From Chitinophaga vietnamensis (lineage in GTDB: Bacteria; Bacteroidota; Bacteroidia; Chitinophagales; Chitinophagaceae): DNA of 64,000 nt. Both the position numbers and the translations under genes were made by a program. Positions within the stretch are counted from its first letter, which is position 1. Each line of letters starts with the position of its first letter. The DNA is taken from positions 1-64,000 of the forward strand of contig NZ_CABHMS010000006.1 in NCBI RefSeq assembly GCF_902167635.1, written 5' to 3'. Below are positions 48,977 through 59,271 of the stretch, piece after piece. The notes under the pieces were generated by a model. It was not told where the DNA came from, ran no database searches, and worked only from the letters and a program-made list of their open reading frames with translations.

Positions 48977-50422
48977 GTGAAAGGGTTTATAGGAAGGAAC
49001 AGCGTTATACTGACGCTTTGCAATGTTATTCAGTTTCTGGTAGCACTCAACCAGTCTGTATTCCTGGCGCACAGCATCAGCTCCAAATATGAATATGGGC
49101 TATTACAGCAAATATTCCTGGTGGGCTCATTGTTTGCAACCGTGGGTACCGCTATCCCTTCTACTATGAGTTTTTTCTGGGGGAAATCATTTCATGATGA
49201 AACATACAAAAGTACTTTCTTCCAGAAATACTTTCTTGCTACAATCGCTGTAGGCTTGGGCACTGTATTACTGCAACTGGCCCTGCGGCCCGTTATCGCC
49301 GGATATTTCGGCAACCCTTACTTCAACACCTGGACCTGGTACCTGGCAGGCTATTTCCTGCTGAAGTGCATCAATAACTATGCAAATGGTTTTTACCTGC
49401 TTACTAACAAACTCCAACACCTGCTGATCATTAACACGGTACAGTTGGTGCTGAGTATAGGATGGTTGCTGTATGCAGCGCATGTAACGCTCCCTGTAGC
49501 AGAGATTTTCGTTGGTCTGGTGGTACTGGAACTCTTCCGATTCGTATATCTGTTAAAAGACAGTCCGCAATTTATAAGCTTCAGACATGCTTTCCTGGCG
49601 CCCATTCCAAGAGAATGGAAATACCTGGTTACACTGATGGCCGTTATGCTGATCACCATGCTGAATATGCAGGCCGACCGTTTCATCGTTTCCAATATGC
49701 TGGGGCCGGTGAAATACTCCGACTATGCGGTAGGTACCTTTGCCAATCCGTTCATTGGCTTGATCACCGGTTCATTGATGACCGTACTGTTACCTTTGTT
49801 TTCCAAACTTTATCACGAGCACAATTTCCCGTTGATAGGCAGAATGTGGCGCCGGGTAAATAGCCGCTCATGCAGGCTGCTGCTGCCCTTGATCGTTTTC
49901 ACAATTTTTTTCGGCGACAAGATCATCCTCCTGATCTATCCACCCAAATTTGAAAATGCGGCCAGGTTATTCCAGCTCTATAATATCAAGTTTATTTTTA
50001 CGGTGGTTATCTTCGGCAGTATCATCAATGCTATCGGCAAAGAGAAATGGATGTTGCTGAATGCCATTATTAACGTGATCACGCTGTCTACCCTATGCTT
50101 TCTCCTGATCCCTGTTTGGGGCCTTGATGGCGCTATCTTCTCTACTATTATCTCTACCTTTATCGGGTACAAGCTGCCGGTTTGGCTGACAAAAAGATAT
50201 CTTCATCTTTCCATAAAAGACTATTTCCCCGGCCGCATATTTCTACAGACACTGGCGGTATGTTGTATGATCTCTATTGTGCTGAAAGCAGGTATGATAT
50301 ACCTGTTACCGGGCAAATATATTATTCTGCTTGTTACCCCTGTATATATGGCGTTCACTTATGCGTATACGTTAGGTGTAAAGAGAACATTGCAGCAGAT
50401 CAGGCTGATGCTCAAGCGCTGA
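48977..50422 (+). CDS. Polysaccharide flippase, Wzx-like
   Basis: A 481-residue membrane protein with 12-14 helices of the MATE/MVF polysaccharide-export type (NSVILTLCNVIQFLVALNQSVFLAHSIS, LNMQADRFIVSNMLGPVKYSDYAVGTF). It should flip a lipid-linked glycan across the inner membrane. The start is GTG at 48977; no nearby ATG is in frame. It is the last gene of the aldolase-kdsB unit and ends 10 bp from the stop of the convergent ABC-F gene. Confidence 0.85.
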   Translation: MKGFIGRNSVILTLCNVIQFLVALNQSVFLAHSISSKYEYGLLQQIFLVGSLFATVGTAIPSTMSFFWGKSFHDETYKSTFFQKYFLATIAVGLGTVLLQLALRPVIAGYFGNPYFNTWTWYLAGYFLLKCINNYANGFYLLTNKLQHLLIINTVQLVLSIGWLLYAAHVTLPVAEIFVGLVVLELFRFVYLLKDSPQFISFRHAFLAPIPREWKYLVTLMAVMLITMLNMQADRFIVSNMLGPVKYSDYAVGTFANPFIGLITGSLMTVLLPLFSKLYHEHNFPLIGRMWRRVNSRSCRLLLPLIVFTIFFGDKIILLIYPPKFENAARLFQLYNIKFIFTVVIFGSIINAIGKEKWMLLNAIINVITLSTLCFLLIPVWGLDGAIFSTIISTFIGYKLPVWLTKRYLHLSIKDYFPGRIFLQTLAVCCMISIVLKAGMIYLLPGKYIILLVTPVYMAFTYAYTLGVKRTLQQIRLMLKR

Positions 50423-50432
50423 TCTGCACGCG

Positions 50433-52325
50433 TCAGCCATTCATTTCACTCAATTCCAGCCATCTCATTCCTTTGTCGTCCAGCAGCTGGATCACTTCTC
50501 CGATACGGCGGGTAAGCGGCTCTATCTGTTCATAGGGAAGATTACCGGCAGATAATGCAGTAGTAATGCTGGCTTTTTCCTGTTCCAGTTCTTCTATTTC
50601 TTTTTCCAGCAGCTCCATTTCCCGCTTTTCCTTAAAGGACATTTTACGGGGCTTGTCGGGAGGAGCTGCCGTAACAACAGCAGCTGCCGGCCTGGCGTCC
50701 TGCTTTTCGACCGTGATCTTCTTTTCTTCATCCTTCTCCCATTCCCTGTATTGGGTATAGTTTCCAGGGAAATCCCGTACTTCGCCATTTCCTTCAAAAA
50801 CGAACAGGTGATCCACCAGTTTATCCATAAAGTAACGGTCATGACTAACGATGATCACGCAACCCTGATACTCCTGCAAGAAACTTTCAAGGATACTGAG
50901 TGTTGGCAGATCGAGGTCGTTCGTAGGCTCATCCAGCACCAGAAAGTTAGGGTTACGGAAAAGGATGGATAATAAATGCAGCCTTCTCTTCTCACCACCA
51001 CTTAACTTCGAAACATAGGTATATTGCTTTTCTGCGGGGAAGAGGAACAACTCAAGAAATTGCGCAGCGCTCACTTTCGTGCCATCTGCGAGGGGAAAAT
51101 TCTCCGCAATGTTCTTGACAAACTCGATTACGCGCAGATCCTCTTTCAGTACCAGGCCGGTTTGGGAGTAGTTGCCAAATACAATTGTTTCGCCCACATT
51201 GATCTTTCCTGAATCCGGCATTTCAATACCCAGGAGCATGTTGAGGAAAGTAGATTTTCCCACACCGTTTCTACCGACTACGCCTACACGCTCTCCTTTT
51301 TTGAAGGTATAATCAAATCCTTTCAGTATAATATGATCACCATATTTTTTATATACTTTCTTTAACTCGAGAATTTTTCCACCGAGACGGGTCATCTTCA
51401 CGTTCAGCTCCAGCTGCTGTTCCTGCAAGCGGGTGGCAGCTTTCTCCTTCACGTCATAAAATGCGTCCTGGCGGGCCTTGGACTTGGTTGTACGGGCTTT
51501 CGGCTGCTTACGCATCCACTCCAGCTCTTTCCTGTAAAGGTTCCGGGCTTTTTCTACACTGGAGCGCTCGCTCTCTTCGCGGGATGCTTTCTTTTCCAGG
51601 TAATTCTCGTAGTCTCCTTTATAAATGAATAATTGCTCCTGATCAAGCTCCATGATCTCGTTGCAAACACTATCCAGGAAATAGCGGTCGTGGGTAACCA
51701 GCAACAAGGTTACCTTTTCCTGGTCGAGATAATTTTCCAGCCACTCGATCATACCAACATCCAGGTGGTTGGTTGGTTCATCCATGATCAGCAACACATG
51801 TTTATGTTCAAATCCGATATCGATCAGCACTTTCGCCAGGGCCACCCTTTTTTGCTGTCCTCCGGAAAGTGAGCCAACGGGCTGATCAAGTTTGTGAATA
51901 TTCAGCTTGCCCAGTATCTGCTTGACTTTGGAATCGAAATGCCATGCGTTCAACTCGTCCATCTTCACAATACAGGCGGCGAGTTTGTCGGCATCCGGCT
52001 CCGGCTCATCTGTCAGCAGCTCATATTGTTTAATGGCGTCCAGCACCGGGTGAGCATGATCGAAGATATTTTCAATGACGGATTTGGCGAGATCGAAATT
52101 GGCCTGCTGCTCCAGCATCACTACCGTAACATCCTTATGTATCCATACTTTGCCATCATCGGGCACTTCCTTACCGCACAGGATGCGGAGCAAAGTAGAT
52201 TTACCGGAGCCATTCAGGGCTACCAGCGCTATTTTATCCCCTTCTTCGATGTGAAATGAAATATCCTTGAATAATGGCTTTATGCCATATGATTTAGTCA
52301 GCTTCTCTACGGTTACATAATGCAT
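50433..52325 (-). CDS. ABC-F family ATPase, Uup-like
   Basis: A 630-residue soluble protein with two ABC ATPase domains and no membrane part. Walker A motifs are ALNGSGKST (about residue 36) and GRNGVGKST (about 350); signatures are LSGGQQKR and LSGGEKRR. A linker and a C-terminal coiled coil (EKREMELLEKEIEELEQEKASI) match Uup-type ABC-F proteins that act on ribosomes or DNA. It is unrelated to the flanking polysaccharide genes. An 8-bp inverted repeat (52341-52358) lies just upstream of its start. Confidence 0.92.
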   Translation of the reverse strand: MHYVTVEKLTKSYGIKPLFKDISFHIEEGDKIALVALNGSGKSTLLRILCGKEVPDDGKVWIHKDVTVVMLEQQANFDLAKSVIENIFDHAHPVLDAIKQYELLTDEPEPDADKLAACIVKMDELNAWHFDSKVKQILGKLNIHKLDQPVGSLSGGQQKRVALAKVLIDIGFEHKHVLLIMDEPTNHLDVGMIEWLENYLDQEKVTLLLVTHDRYFLDSVCNEIMELDQEQLFIYKGDYENYLEKKASREESERSSVEKARNLYRKELEWMRKQPKARTTKSKARQDAFYDVKEKAATRLQEQQLELNVKMTRLGGKILELKKVYKKYGDHIILKGFDYTFKKGERVGVVGRNGVGKSTFLNMLLGIEMPDSGKINVGETIVFGNYSQTGLVLKEDLRVIEFVKNIAENFPLADGTKVSAAQFLELFLFPAEKQYTYVSKLSGGEKRRLHLLSILFRNPNFLVLDEPTNDLDLPTLSILESFLQEYQGCVIIVSHDRYFMDKLVDHLFVFEGNGEVRDFPGNYTQYREWEKDEEKKITVEKQDARPAAAVVTAAPPDKPRKMSFKEKREMELLEKEIEELEQEKASITTALSAGNLPYEQIEPLTRRIGEVIQLLDDKGMRWLELSEMNG

Positions 52326-52340
52326 GTGGCGAAGTTATAA

Positions 52341-52358
52341 GGATAATTCCAATTATCC
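52341..52358. promoter_or_regulatory. Inverted repeat upstream of the ABC-F gene
   Basis: GGATAATT-CC-AATTATCC, 15 bp before the minus-strand start codon. Possible operator or leader hairpin. Confidence 0.35.
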
Positions 52359-52551
52359 TCGCAAGTTGCCGGTGTTCTATGCCTGGTGATACAATAGATT
52401 TTTTTTCGTATATTCATTAAGAAAATATGTGTTAGGGAGCGTGTGATCTGTAATGACGGCAATCATTTTTCAACCGATAGTATTATTGTTGCGACGCAAC
52501 TACCCGCAACGGCCTTTGTCCATTACGCAGCCCCTTATGCGATAAGATAAA

Positions 52552-52579
52552 AAGCCCTTACGTGATCACGTAAGGGCTT
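52552..52579 (-). terminator. Perfect 28-bp palindromic terminator of the Wzi-like gene
   Basis: AAGCCCTTACGTGA and its complement; on the minus strand followed by a T-rich run. It sits 30 bp beyond the Wzi-like stop. Confidence 0.88.
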
Positions 52580-52609
52580 GTGTGTATAATATAATAATCT
52601 GTATCACGA

Positions 52610-54196
52610 TCAGAAATCATAATAGAACTGACGGAAAGTACTGCGTAGCCCGATGCTGAAGATGAGGTCGTTACTTTTTTGAAGGTCATTCTTCAGCTGG
52701 CGTAGAGCCAGAGAGGTTTCCAGGCGTAAATTATATTTGGGATTGAGCACATATGCAATAGTTCCCTGCGCATAGAGCAGATTGGTTTTAATGCCTTGGC
52801 CAATCCAGTTGCCATAGTCATTAACACGGTTGGTATATGGTTTTGAGATATCGTGGCCATAGTTGGTTTTGCTATCCGGATCGTCGCCATATTTTGAATA
52901 CATCAATTCTCCTCTTGCATACCATCTTTTAAGCTGATAGGTAGCGATGCCCAGCACTTCCCAGAAATTGGCGCCAAGAGGATGGGCCAGCGACTGGTTA
53001 TAATGTTCATAATTGATCAATGTGCTTTTATAGGAGTAGGTGTAAGGCCTTACTATATTGAATTCACCTTGCAGATCCAGTTTATTGACGCGGAAGAGAT
53101 CGAACGAGCGGAAGCCGATCTGGGCAGACTGTTTGTTTGCCCACCAGCCCTTTCCTCCAAAGAACTCTTTCAATTTAAATTCGTCCAGTACTACCTGGCC
53201 ATATATGGTTGTTTTGGGCAGCAATTTAAATTTTGCGTTCATGCCTACCAGTGCATTGTCTGATGAGCCTTCTGAAAATTCGGCTGATCTCAGGAAGATG
53301 ATCGGATTCATATAGCTCCAATCGAAGCCGCGTTTGCGACCGGAGGAATCTGCATCCGGCCAGATCACCGCATCAAATAAACCAATAGTAAGTCGCTTGC
53401 TCACATTCCAGTCGAGGAAGTGGAACACGCCCCATTTTTTGTAGTAGCCCAGATCGCTATATGCTTGCGCGAAGTCTTTACTGTGTTTGTCCATAAACTG
53501 CGCCCACATGGCGGTATACTGAACGCTTCCAAGTGTGCCTGTCAATTTCAGATATGGGTAGCTGAACTGGATATCAGACAGGATCAGCGAGCGGTAGCCA
53601 TCTCCAATAAAGTTCTGGCCATAGCCTGCGGTGATATTCAGGTATTTATTGGGTGTATAAGATAACAGGGCGCTGGCATAGTTGTAATCGAAAGCTTTGT
53701 TATTAGCATAATCCTTGATCCCTCCTTGTCCGGGCACGATCTGGTTGCGACGGATATATTCATCGAGGTAGAGTGGAAATTTCCCCTGGTTCTCGAAGAA
53801 GGAGGATTCAAAATAAAATTTGCGACCAATATTGGCTTGTATAATGGCCCCGCGGGTATTTAACCAGGTAGTGCGGCTGCCCTCATGTGTTTTTCCGATC
53901 TGGAAATCGGGCAGGAAGTCAATGAAAACGTTATAGTCTTCATGTCGGAACTCTAACAAATGTTCATTAAAAAGTTTGCGATAGATCCAGCTTCGTTTAG
54001 TCGTATCCGGGGCAGTATACATAGCGCTGGTGTCCACATGTAAAATCGGTTTGAAGGCCGTATGATGGTTATTGGTGTCCAGATACAGCTCCCGGATATT
54101 CTGGGGGTTGTACGGTAATACTACAGGCAATTTTTCCTGGGCGCTTACGGTATCAGCCAGCAATAGGACTGCCACCATCCACATGAGATGTCTCAT
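52610..54196 (-). CDS. Wzi/RemB-like outer-membrane beta-barrel protein
   Basis: A 528-residue protein with a signal peptide (cleavage near VSA-QEKL) and a long series of alternating aromatic/hydrophobic strands ending FRQFYYDF, typical of an outer-membrane barrel. The central YNYASALLSYTPNKYLNITAGYGQNFIGDGYRSLILSD resembles the Wzi capsule-assembly family and the Flavobacterium gliding protein RemB. It lies at the head of the polysaccharide genes, so a role in attaching or exporting surface glycan is likely but inferred. Confidence 0.72.
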   Translation of the reverse strand: MRHLMWMVAVLLLADTVSAQEKLPVVLPYNPQNIRELYLDTNNHHTAFKPILHVDTSAMYTAPDTTKRSWIYRKLFNEHLLEFRHEDYNVFIDFLPDFQIGKTHEGSRTTWLNTRGAIIQANIGRKFYFESSFFENQGKFPLYLDEYIRRNQIVPGQGGIKDYANNKAFDYNYASALLSYTPNKYLNITAGYGQNFIGDGYRSLILSDIQFSYPYLKLTGTLGSVQYTAMWAQFMDKHSKDFAQAYSDLGYYKKWGVFHFLDWNVSKRLTIGLFDAVIWPDADSSGRKRGFDWSYMNPIIFLRSAEFSEGSSDNALVGMNAKFKLLPKTTIYGQVVLDEFKLKEFFGGKGWWANKQSAQIGFRSFDLFRVNKLDLQGEFNIVRPYTYSYKSTLINYEHYNQSLAHPLGANFWEVLGIATYQLKRWYARGELMYSKYGDDPDSKTNYGHDISKPYTNRVNDYGNWIGQGIKTNLLYAQGTIAYVLNPKYNLRLETSLALRQLKNDLQKSNDLIFSIGLRSTFRQFYYDF

Positions 54197-54330
54197 TCAT
54201 TTAATTTTGAGTTAAGTAAATCGACGCACAGATTCAGGCTACACAAACATGTTATCAATAATCTTGCTAAAATAGGTGTAAAGCAAAAGTTATCGGTTAC
54301 CCGGCAACAAACGTGCTACTTTGTTTATAT

Positions 54331-55413
54331 TTATAAATACCGGGATTTTTTTTCTGCTTTCAGTACTTCAGTAACTTTTTTTACTTCTTGTTCTTCGCTC
54401 TTCGGATATATGAGCAGCACATCCTGATCATCCACTACAATATAATCCTTGAGCCCTCGAATCACCGCCAGTTTCTGGTCGGGTATATGTATGATACAGC
54501 TTTCGGTATCTTGTAATTTGAGGTGTTCTGCCGAAATAACGTTACCAGCTTCGGCTTTGTCTGCAACATCATAAAGAGAGGCCCATGTACCGAGATCGCT
54601 CCAACCGAAATCTGCCGGTATCGTATACACGTTATCAGCCTTCTCCATGATGGCAAAATCGATAGAGATGTTGGGGGACTGCGGATAATAGCGGTCAATA
54701 AAGGCCTGCTCTTCCTGCGTATGGTATACGTCTTTTCCTTTTTCAAACAACTCAAAGATATCCGGAGCATATTGCCGGAACGCCTCTATCGCCGTTTTCA
54801 CATTCCAGATAAAGATACCGCCATTCCACAGATAGTTACCACTTGCTAAAAATTCGCGTGCCTTTTCGAGTGGCGGTTTTTCTGTGAACTGCATCACCTT
54901 ATTGATGCCATTGCGATCTGTGTTGCCATATTTGATATAGCCGTAACCGGTATCCGGTCTTGTGGGGCTGATACCGAGGGTCAACAGTATCGGCTGTACG
55001 GCAGCGGCTTCCAGCCCTTGTCTTATTTTATCAATAAAAATATCTTCATACAAAATAAAATGATCGGATGGCGCTACCACCATGTTGGCTGCCGGATCTT
55101 TTGCCATCAGCCGGAATGCCGCGTACGCTATACACGGAGCTGTATTATTGCGCGATGGCTCGCAAAGTATGTTCTCTTCGGGGATATTGGGTAATTGTTC
55201 TGAGACCAGGTCTTTATACTGCTTATTGGTGACGATGTGGATATTGGCTGGCGGGCAAAGTTTCAGAAATCTCTCGGTGGTCAATTGCAGGAGCGATTTC
55301 CCGATTCCCAGAATATCAATAAACTGCTTGGGGAAATTGTTCCGGCTTTTCGGCCAAAAGCGGCTACCAACGCCACCTGCCATAATAAAAACGTGATTGT
55401 TCGAGTTTTTCAT
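54331..55413 (-). CDS. manC: Mannose-1-phosphate guanylyltransferase
   Basis: A 360-residue GDP-mannose pyrophosphorylase: FIMAGGVGSRFWPKSRNNFPKQFIDI at the N-terminus, VVAPSDHFI, FTEKPPLEKA, NGGIFIWNV and SIDFAIMEKADNVYTIPADFGWSDLGTW. It makes GDP-mannose from mannose 1-phosphate and GTP. It lacks the C-terminal isomerase domain of the bifunctional type. It is cotranscribed with fcl (3 bp apart) and gmd, giving GDP-L-fucose. Confidence 0.95.
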   Translation of the reverse strand: MKNSNNHVFIMAGGVGSRFWPKSRNNFPKQFIDILGIGKSLLQLTTERFLKLCPPANIHIVTNKQYKDLVSEQLPNIPEENILCEPSRNNTAPCIAYAAFRLMAKDPAANMVVAPSDHFILYEDIFIDKIRQGLEAAAVQPILLTLGISPTRPDTGYGYIKYGNTDRNGINKVMQFTEKPPLEKAREFLASGNYLWNGGIFIWNVKTAIEAFRQYAPDIFELFEKGKDVYHTQEEQAFIDRYYPQSPNISIDFAIMEKADNVYTIPADFGWSDLGTWASLYDVADKAEAGNVISAEHLKLQDTESCIIHIPDQKLAVIRGLKDYIVVDDQDVLLIYPKSEEQEVKKVTEVLKAEKKSRYL

Positions 55414-55416
55414 AAT

Positions 55417-56352
55417 TCAGGCAAACCTCTTATTGTTTTTCAATTCCTCATATACATTACGTATACCTTCTTCCAATTGTATGCTTTCTTTCCAGCCATA
55501 GCTGTGAAGTTTTGTAACATCCATCAGCTTTCTGGGCGTGCCATCAGGTTTGCTGGTATCAAAGACCAGCTTCCCTTCGTAGCCAACGATTTTCTGTATG
55601 AGCCTTGCCAGGTCTGCAATGCTGATATCTTCCCCTACGCCAATGTTCACCAGTCCTCTTTCGTTGTAATGTTGCATGAGATAGAAACAGGCATCGGCCA
55701 TATCATCGGCATGCAGAAATTCACGTTTCGGTGTTCCGGAGCCCCATACCACCACTTCCGATGCATTATTTTCTTTTGCCTCATGGATTTTCCGCAACAA
55801 GGCTGGAAGCACGTGAGAGTTATTAAGATCATAATTATCGTTGGGGCCGTACAGATTAGTGGGCATTACGGAAATAAAATTACAGCCGTATTGGTCGCGG
55901 TAAGCATTGCACATTTCAATACCGGCAATTTTGGCAATGGCGTATGGCTCATTGGTAGGTTCCAGCAGTCCGGTAAGCAAATACTCCTCCTTGAGTGGCT
56001 GCGGAGCCATTTTAGGATATATGCAGGATGAACCCAGGAACAACAGTTTCTTCACTCCCGCTTTCCAGGCATGATGAATAACATTGTTCTGGATCATCAG
56101 GTTATCATAAATAAATTCAGCCCTATAGGTATTATTGGCCATAATTCCTCCCACCTTAGCGGCAGCCAGGAATACATAATCAGGTTTCTCCGTCTCAAAA
56201 AAGCCGGCCACTGCTTCCTGACTGCGCAGATCCAGCTCCGAGGAAGTTTTTGTAAGTATCCGGTCAAACCCGTTCTGTTGCAGCTTTCTTACAATCGCTG
56301 ACCCTACCATTCCACGGTGCCCAGCCACATATACTTTACTGTCTTTGTCCAT
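55417..56352 (-). CDS. fcl: GDP-L-fucose synthase
   Basis: A 311-residue NAD(P)-dependent epimerase/reductase (WcaG). N-terminal Rossmann motif [25 protein letters not shown], active-site Tyr and Lys in [11 protein letters not shown], and [21 protein letters not shown] are all family-typical. It converts GDP-4-keto-6-deoxymannose into GDP-L-fucose. It stands between gmd and manC. Confidence 0.96.
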   Translation of the reverse strand: MDKDSKVYVAGHRGMVGSAIVRKLQQNGFDRILTKTSSELDLRSQEAVAGFFETEKPDYVFLAAAKVGGIMANNTYRAEFIYDNLMIQNNVIHHAWKAGVKKLLFLGSSCIYPKMAPQPLKEEYLLTGLLEPTNEPYAIAKIAGIEMCNAYRDQYGCNFISVMPTNLYGPNDNYDLNNSHVLPALLRKIHEAKENNASEVVVWGSGTPKREFLHADDMADACFYLMQHYNERGLVNIGVGEDISIADLARLIQKIVGYEGKLVFDTSKPDGTPRKLMDVTKLHSYGWKESIQLEEGIRNVYEELKNNKRFA

Positions 56353-56358
56353 ATACTG

Positions 56359-57471
56359 CTATTCAAACTGGTTTAATACTTTGAAGCCGGCATCTTTAAG
56401 CACTCTTTCACGCTTGAATAATTCAAGATCGGCGGCCACCATTTCTTTCACAATACCTGCCAGATCGTATTGTGGTTTCCATCCAAGTTTTTGTTGCGCT
56501 TTGGCAGGATCGCCTATCAGCAACTCCACTTCGGTAGGCCTGAAATAGCGGGAGTCTACGGCTACCACTTCCTGTCCTGGCTTCAATATATGATTGGCAT
56601 CGGCTACACTTTTGACAATTCCTTTCTCGTCAATACCAGAGCCTTTGAATTCCAGTTCCACACCTATTTCTTCAAATGCCATTCTTATAAAGTCGCGTAC
56701 TGTATTGGTGATGCCAGTGGCAATCACAAAGTCTTCGGCCTTATCTTGCTGCAACATAAGGTACATGGCTTCTACATAATCCTTTGCATGGCCCCAATCG
56801 CGTTTGGCGTCGAGGTTGCCCATATACAGTTTACTTTGCAGGCCCAATGCCATCTTTGCGACCCCCCTGGTGATCTTTCTGGTCACAAATGTTTCGCCGC
56901 GTAAGGGGCTTTCATGATTGAACAGTATCCCGTTACAGGCGTAGATGTTATAAGCCTCCCGGTAGTTAACAGTGATCCAGTAAGCATATAATTTGGCTAC
57001 AGCATATGGTGAACGGGGATAGAAAGGTGTTTTTTCCGATTGCGGGATTTCCTGTACCAGTCCGTACAGCTCGGAAGTTGATGCCTGGTAGATCCTTGTT
57101 TTATTGGTTAGTCCCAATAAACGAATAGCTTCCAGCAGGCGCAAAGTGCCTATACCGTCGGCATCGGCCGTATATTCCGGTGTTTCAAAACTTACCTGTA
57201 CGTGGCTCATAGCCCCGAGGTTATATATTTCGTCAGGCTGTACTTCCTGGATAATGCGGATCAGGTTAGTCGAATCCGTCAGATCCCCGTAATGCAATTT
57301 GAAACGCACATCCGTTTCATGCGGGTCCTGATACAAATGATCTATTCTGTCTGTATTGAATAAGGAGGAACGTCTCTTGATACCATGTACAAAGTAACCC
57401 TTCTTAAGCAGTGATTGCGCCAGATAGGCCCCATCTTGTCCTGTAATGCCTGTAATAAGGGCTATTTTCAT
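56359..57471 (-). CDS. gmd: GDP-mannose 4,6-dehydratase
   Basis: The start at 57471 ([14 protein letters not shown]) gives a 370-residue short-chain dehydratase. Rossmann motif [11 protein letters not shown], substrate region [20 protein letters not shown], catalytic SYSELYG-like [35 protein letters not shown] with Tyr and Lys. It makes GDP-4-keto-6-deoxy-D-mannose. First gene of the gmd-fcl-manC operon. Confidence 0.96.
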   Translation of the reverse strand: MKIALITGITGQDGAYLAQSLLKKGYFVHGIKRRSSLFNTDRIDHLYQDPHETDVRFKLHYGDLTDSTNLIRIIQEVQPDEIYNLGAMSHVQVSFETPEYTADADGIGTLRLLEAIRLLGLTNKTRIYQASTSELYGLVQEIPQSEKTPFYPRSPYAVAKLYAYWITVNYREAYNIYACNGILFNHESPLRGETFVTRKITRGVAKMALGLQSKLYMGNLDAKRDWGHAKDYVEAMYLMLQQDKAEDFVIATGITNTVRDFIRMAFEEIGVELEFKGSGIDEKGIVKSVADANHILKPGQEVVAVDSRYFRPTEVELLIGDPAKAQQKLGWKPQYDLAGIVKEMVAADLELFKRERVLKDAGFKVLNQFE

Positions 57472-57953
57472 GAAGTCTTCCGTTTTGAATTTATGCAAAT
57501 TTAAGGATTCCGTTCAGAGAACAAAATAGGAAGCGGTTGTTACAAAATGTTCATTTCCCGCATGATTCAGGTCGCTTGTTAAGACTTACACATAATTAAT
57601 TTAATTTATATACTTTTTCATTAAATATCTAAATAAATTCCATCCCCTCTATTCTTTTCTATAAAAGTTTATATATTTAATCCCAGATTAAAGTTCACTT
57701 AAAAAACCATTAAATCAATCTTCTTATAACAAAAATGCTTTATGGCAGATCTGTCCTGCTTTCAATCAATAAAAAAATCATACCTGTCCCATTATAGCCT
57801 TTTTACCTATCAAGGTTTCCGCAGTCAGACAAGTATGTAAAAACAACAGTCGAATGATGAGCCAACAGGTTGATTGCTTTACTATGGGGCCAGACCTGTT
57901 TCCACTCTAGGTAAACTATTAAATGATCGAACACTAAATACCATACGCCTGAG
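57472..57953. other. 482-bp AT-rich divergent promoter region
   Basis: No credible gene. It separates gmd (minus) from the orphan glycosyltransferase (plus) and is strongly AT-rich, as expected for two divergent promoters. I could not assign a clear -7 box. Confidence 0.5.
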
Positions 57954-59252
57954 ATGCCTGAGACTTTTGAAAAGTACATCAAGACGAAGAAGCGCCTTGC
58001 ATATCATTACAAGGGATATCACCTTGAAAAGATATTGTCTGTGGTAATTGCCAAGATGGTTTACAAGACAAATCCATTTGATATGCGCCAGTTGGGTAAA
58101 GGATGGTGTGCCAGGGATTTCAGCTTTCTAGAAAAGATTGAGAAAAAAATTTTATTCACAATAGAACCATTCAGGAGAAAAGATTATTACGAGATATGGG
58201 ACTATGTTCAGCAGAAATTTGAAGCACGTGAATTTGGCAGCTATGATCTAAAGGATACCGGCTTTATTCCCGTTTGGGGTTTGCGCAACCTGTTATTTTC
58301 TTTCCGTCATGTTTTCAGCAGGGGAAAAGGAATTTCATTCAGGGATAAACTGATGTTGGTGGCGGAGTTTGCGTTTGTAAGAAATACTATTGATCATCTC
58401 GAAAAACAGAGAACGCCGGTTGTCAATAAATACGTGGCTTTCTGTGGGGTACATTATCTTGAGAATCTACTCACACAATACTTTATCAAGCGCCGCGTTC
58501 CAACTTATTCGCTGCAGCATGGCGTGAGCTATGTGTTTACCAGGAATATTCCGTTTGATGCGATTGCATATGAGAACATGATTTCCGATTACCATATTTG
58601 CTGGGGGCAATATACTAAGGATGAAATGTATGGTTATGGTATTCCGGCGCAACGCTTGCTGGTGGGTGGATATCCGCGTACCATCCCTGTTATCCAGGCT
58701 TCCGGCAAAGGGCCATTGACGAGGAAGGCGGTGGTTTTTCTTGCCAGAAGCGCGTTTGAAGGCACCAATATCAGGATGCTGAATATTCTGAAAAAATTAT
58801 CTGCATCCCATGCCGACATCCGGTTTCAGATAAAGCTGCATCCCAGCCTGAAAGAGCAACACTACGCTAACCACATCAGTGATTCCAGCGGCAAATTGGA
58901 GATACTGCCCTCTCATATTACCATTAGTGAACTGCTCAGTAAGAAATCATTTGATTTCGCTATTGCCGTTAATACAGCCACCTATTACGAATCTTACATT
59001 TTTCATCTTCCATGTTTCCGCTTCGAGGATGGCACCTTTGATCAGAGCATAGGTGTGGCAGATGATCTTTTTACGGATAATCCGTCGCTCGAACGTCATT
59101 TGAAAACATTGTATGAAACAGGAGAGCAGGATGGCTTGTCGTCTCAGGCTGCTGCGCAGCTAACTTATGCGATTGGATATAATGTAGATAACTATTATCG
59201 TGCGATCATGCACACAGAACAGTTTTATAAACCGGCAATGACTATACACTAG
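57954..59252 (+). CDS. Putative GT-B-type surface-polysaccharide glycosyltransferase
   Basis: A 432-residue soluble protein of no family I can name with certainty. Features recalling GT-B capsule transferases are LTQYFIKRRVPTYSLQHGVSYVF (the QHG motif typical of Kdo/sialic-type and CDP-polyol-type transferases), LLVGGYPRT, and FQIKLHPSLKEQHY (KLHP), followed by FDFAIAVNTATYYESYIF, a typical nucleotide-binding end segment. It is alone on the plus strand among minus-strand pathway genes. No promoter or ribosome-binding site is obvious. Confidence 0.6.
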   Translation: MPETFEKYIKTKKRLAYHYKGYHLEKILSVVIAKMVYKTNPFDMRQLGKGWCARDFSFLEKIEKKILFTIEPFRRKDYYEIWDYVQQKFEAREFGSYDLKDTGFIPVWGLRNLLFSFRHVFSRGKGISFRDKLMLVAEFAFVRNTIDHLEKQRTPVVNKYVAFCGVHYLENLLTQYFIKRRVPTYSLQHGVSYVFTRNIPFDAIAYENMISDYHICWGQYTKDEMYGYGIPAQRLLVGGYPRTIPVIQASGKGPLTRKAVVFLARSAFEGTNIRMLNILKKLSASHADIRFQIKLHPSLKEQHYANHISDSSGKLEILPSHITISELLSKKSFDFAIAVNTATYYESYIFHLPCFRFEDGTFDQSIGVADDLFTDNPSLERHLKTLYETGEQDGLSSQAAAQLTYAIGYNVDNYYRAIMHTEQFYKPAMTIH

Positions 59253-59271
59253 TCACTGCCGGTGAACACTA

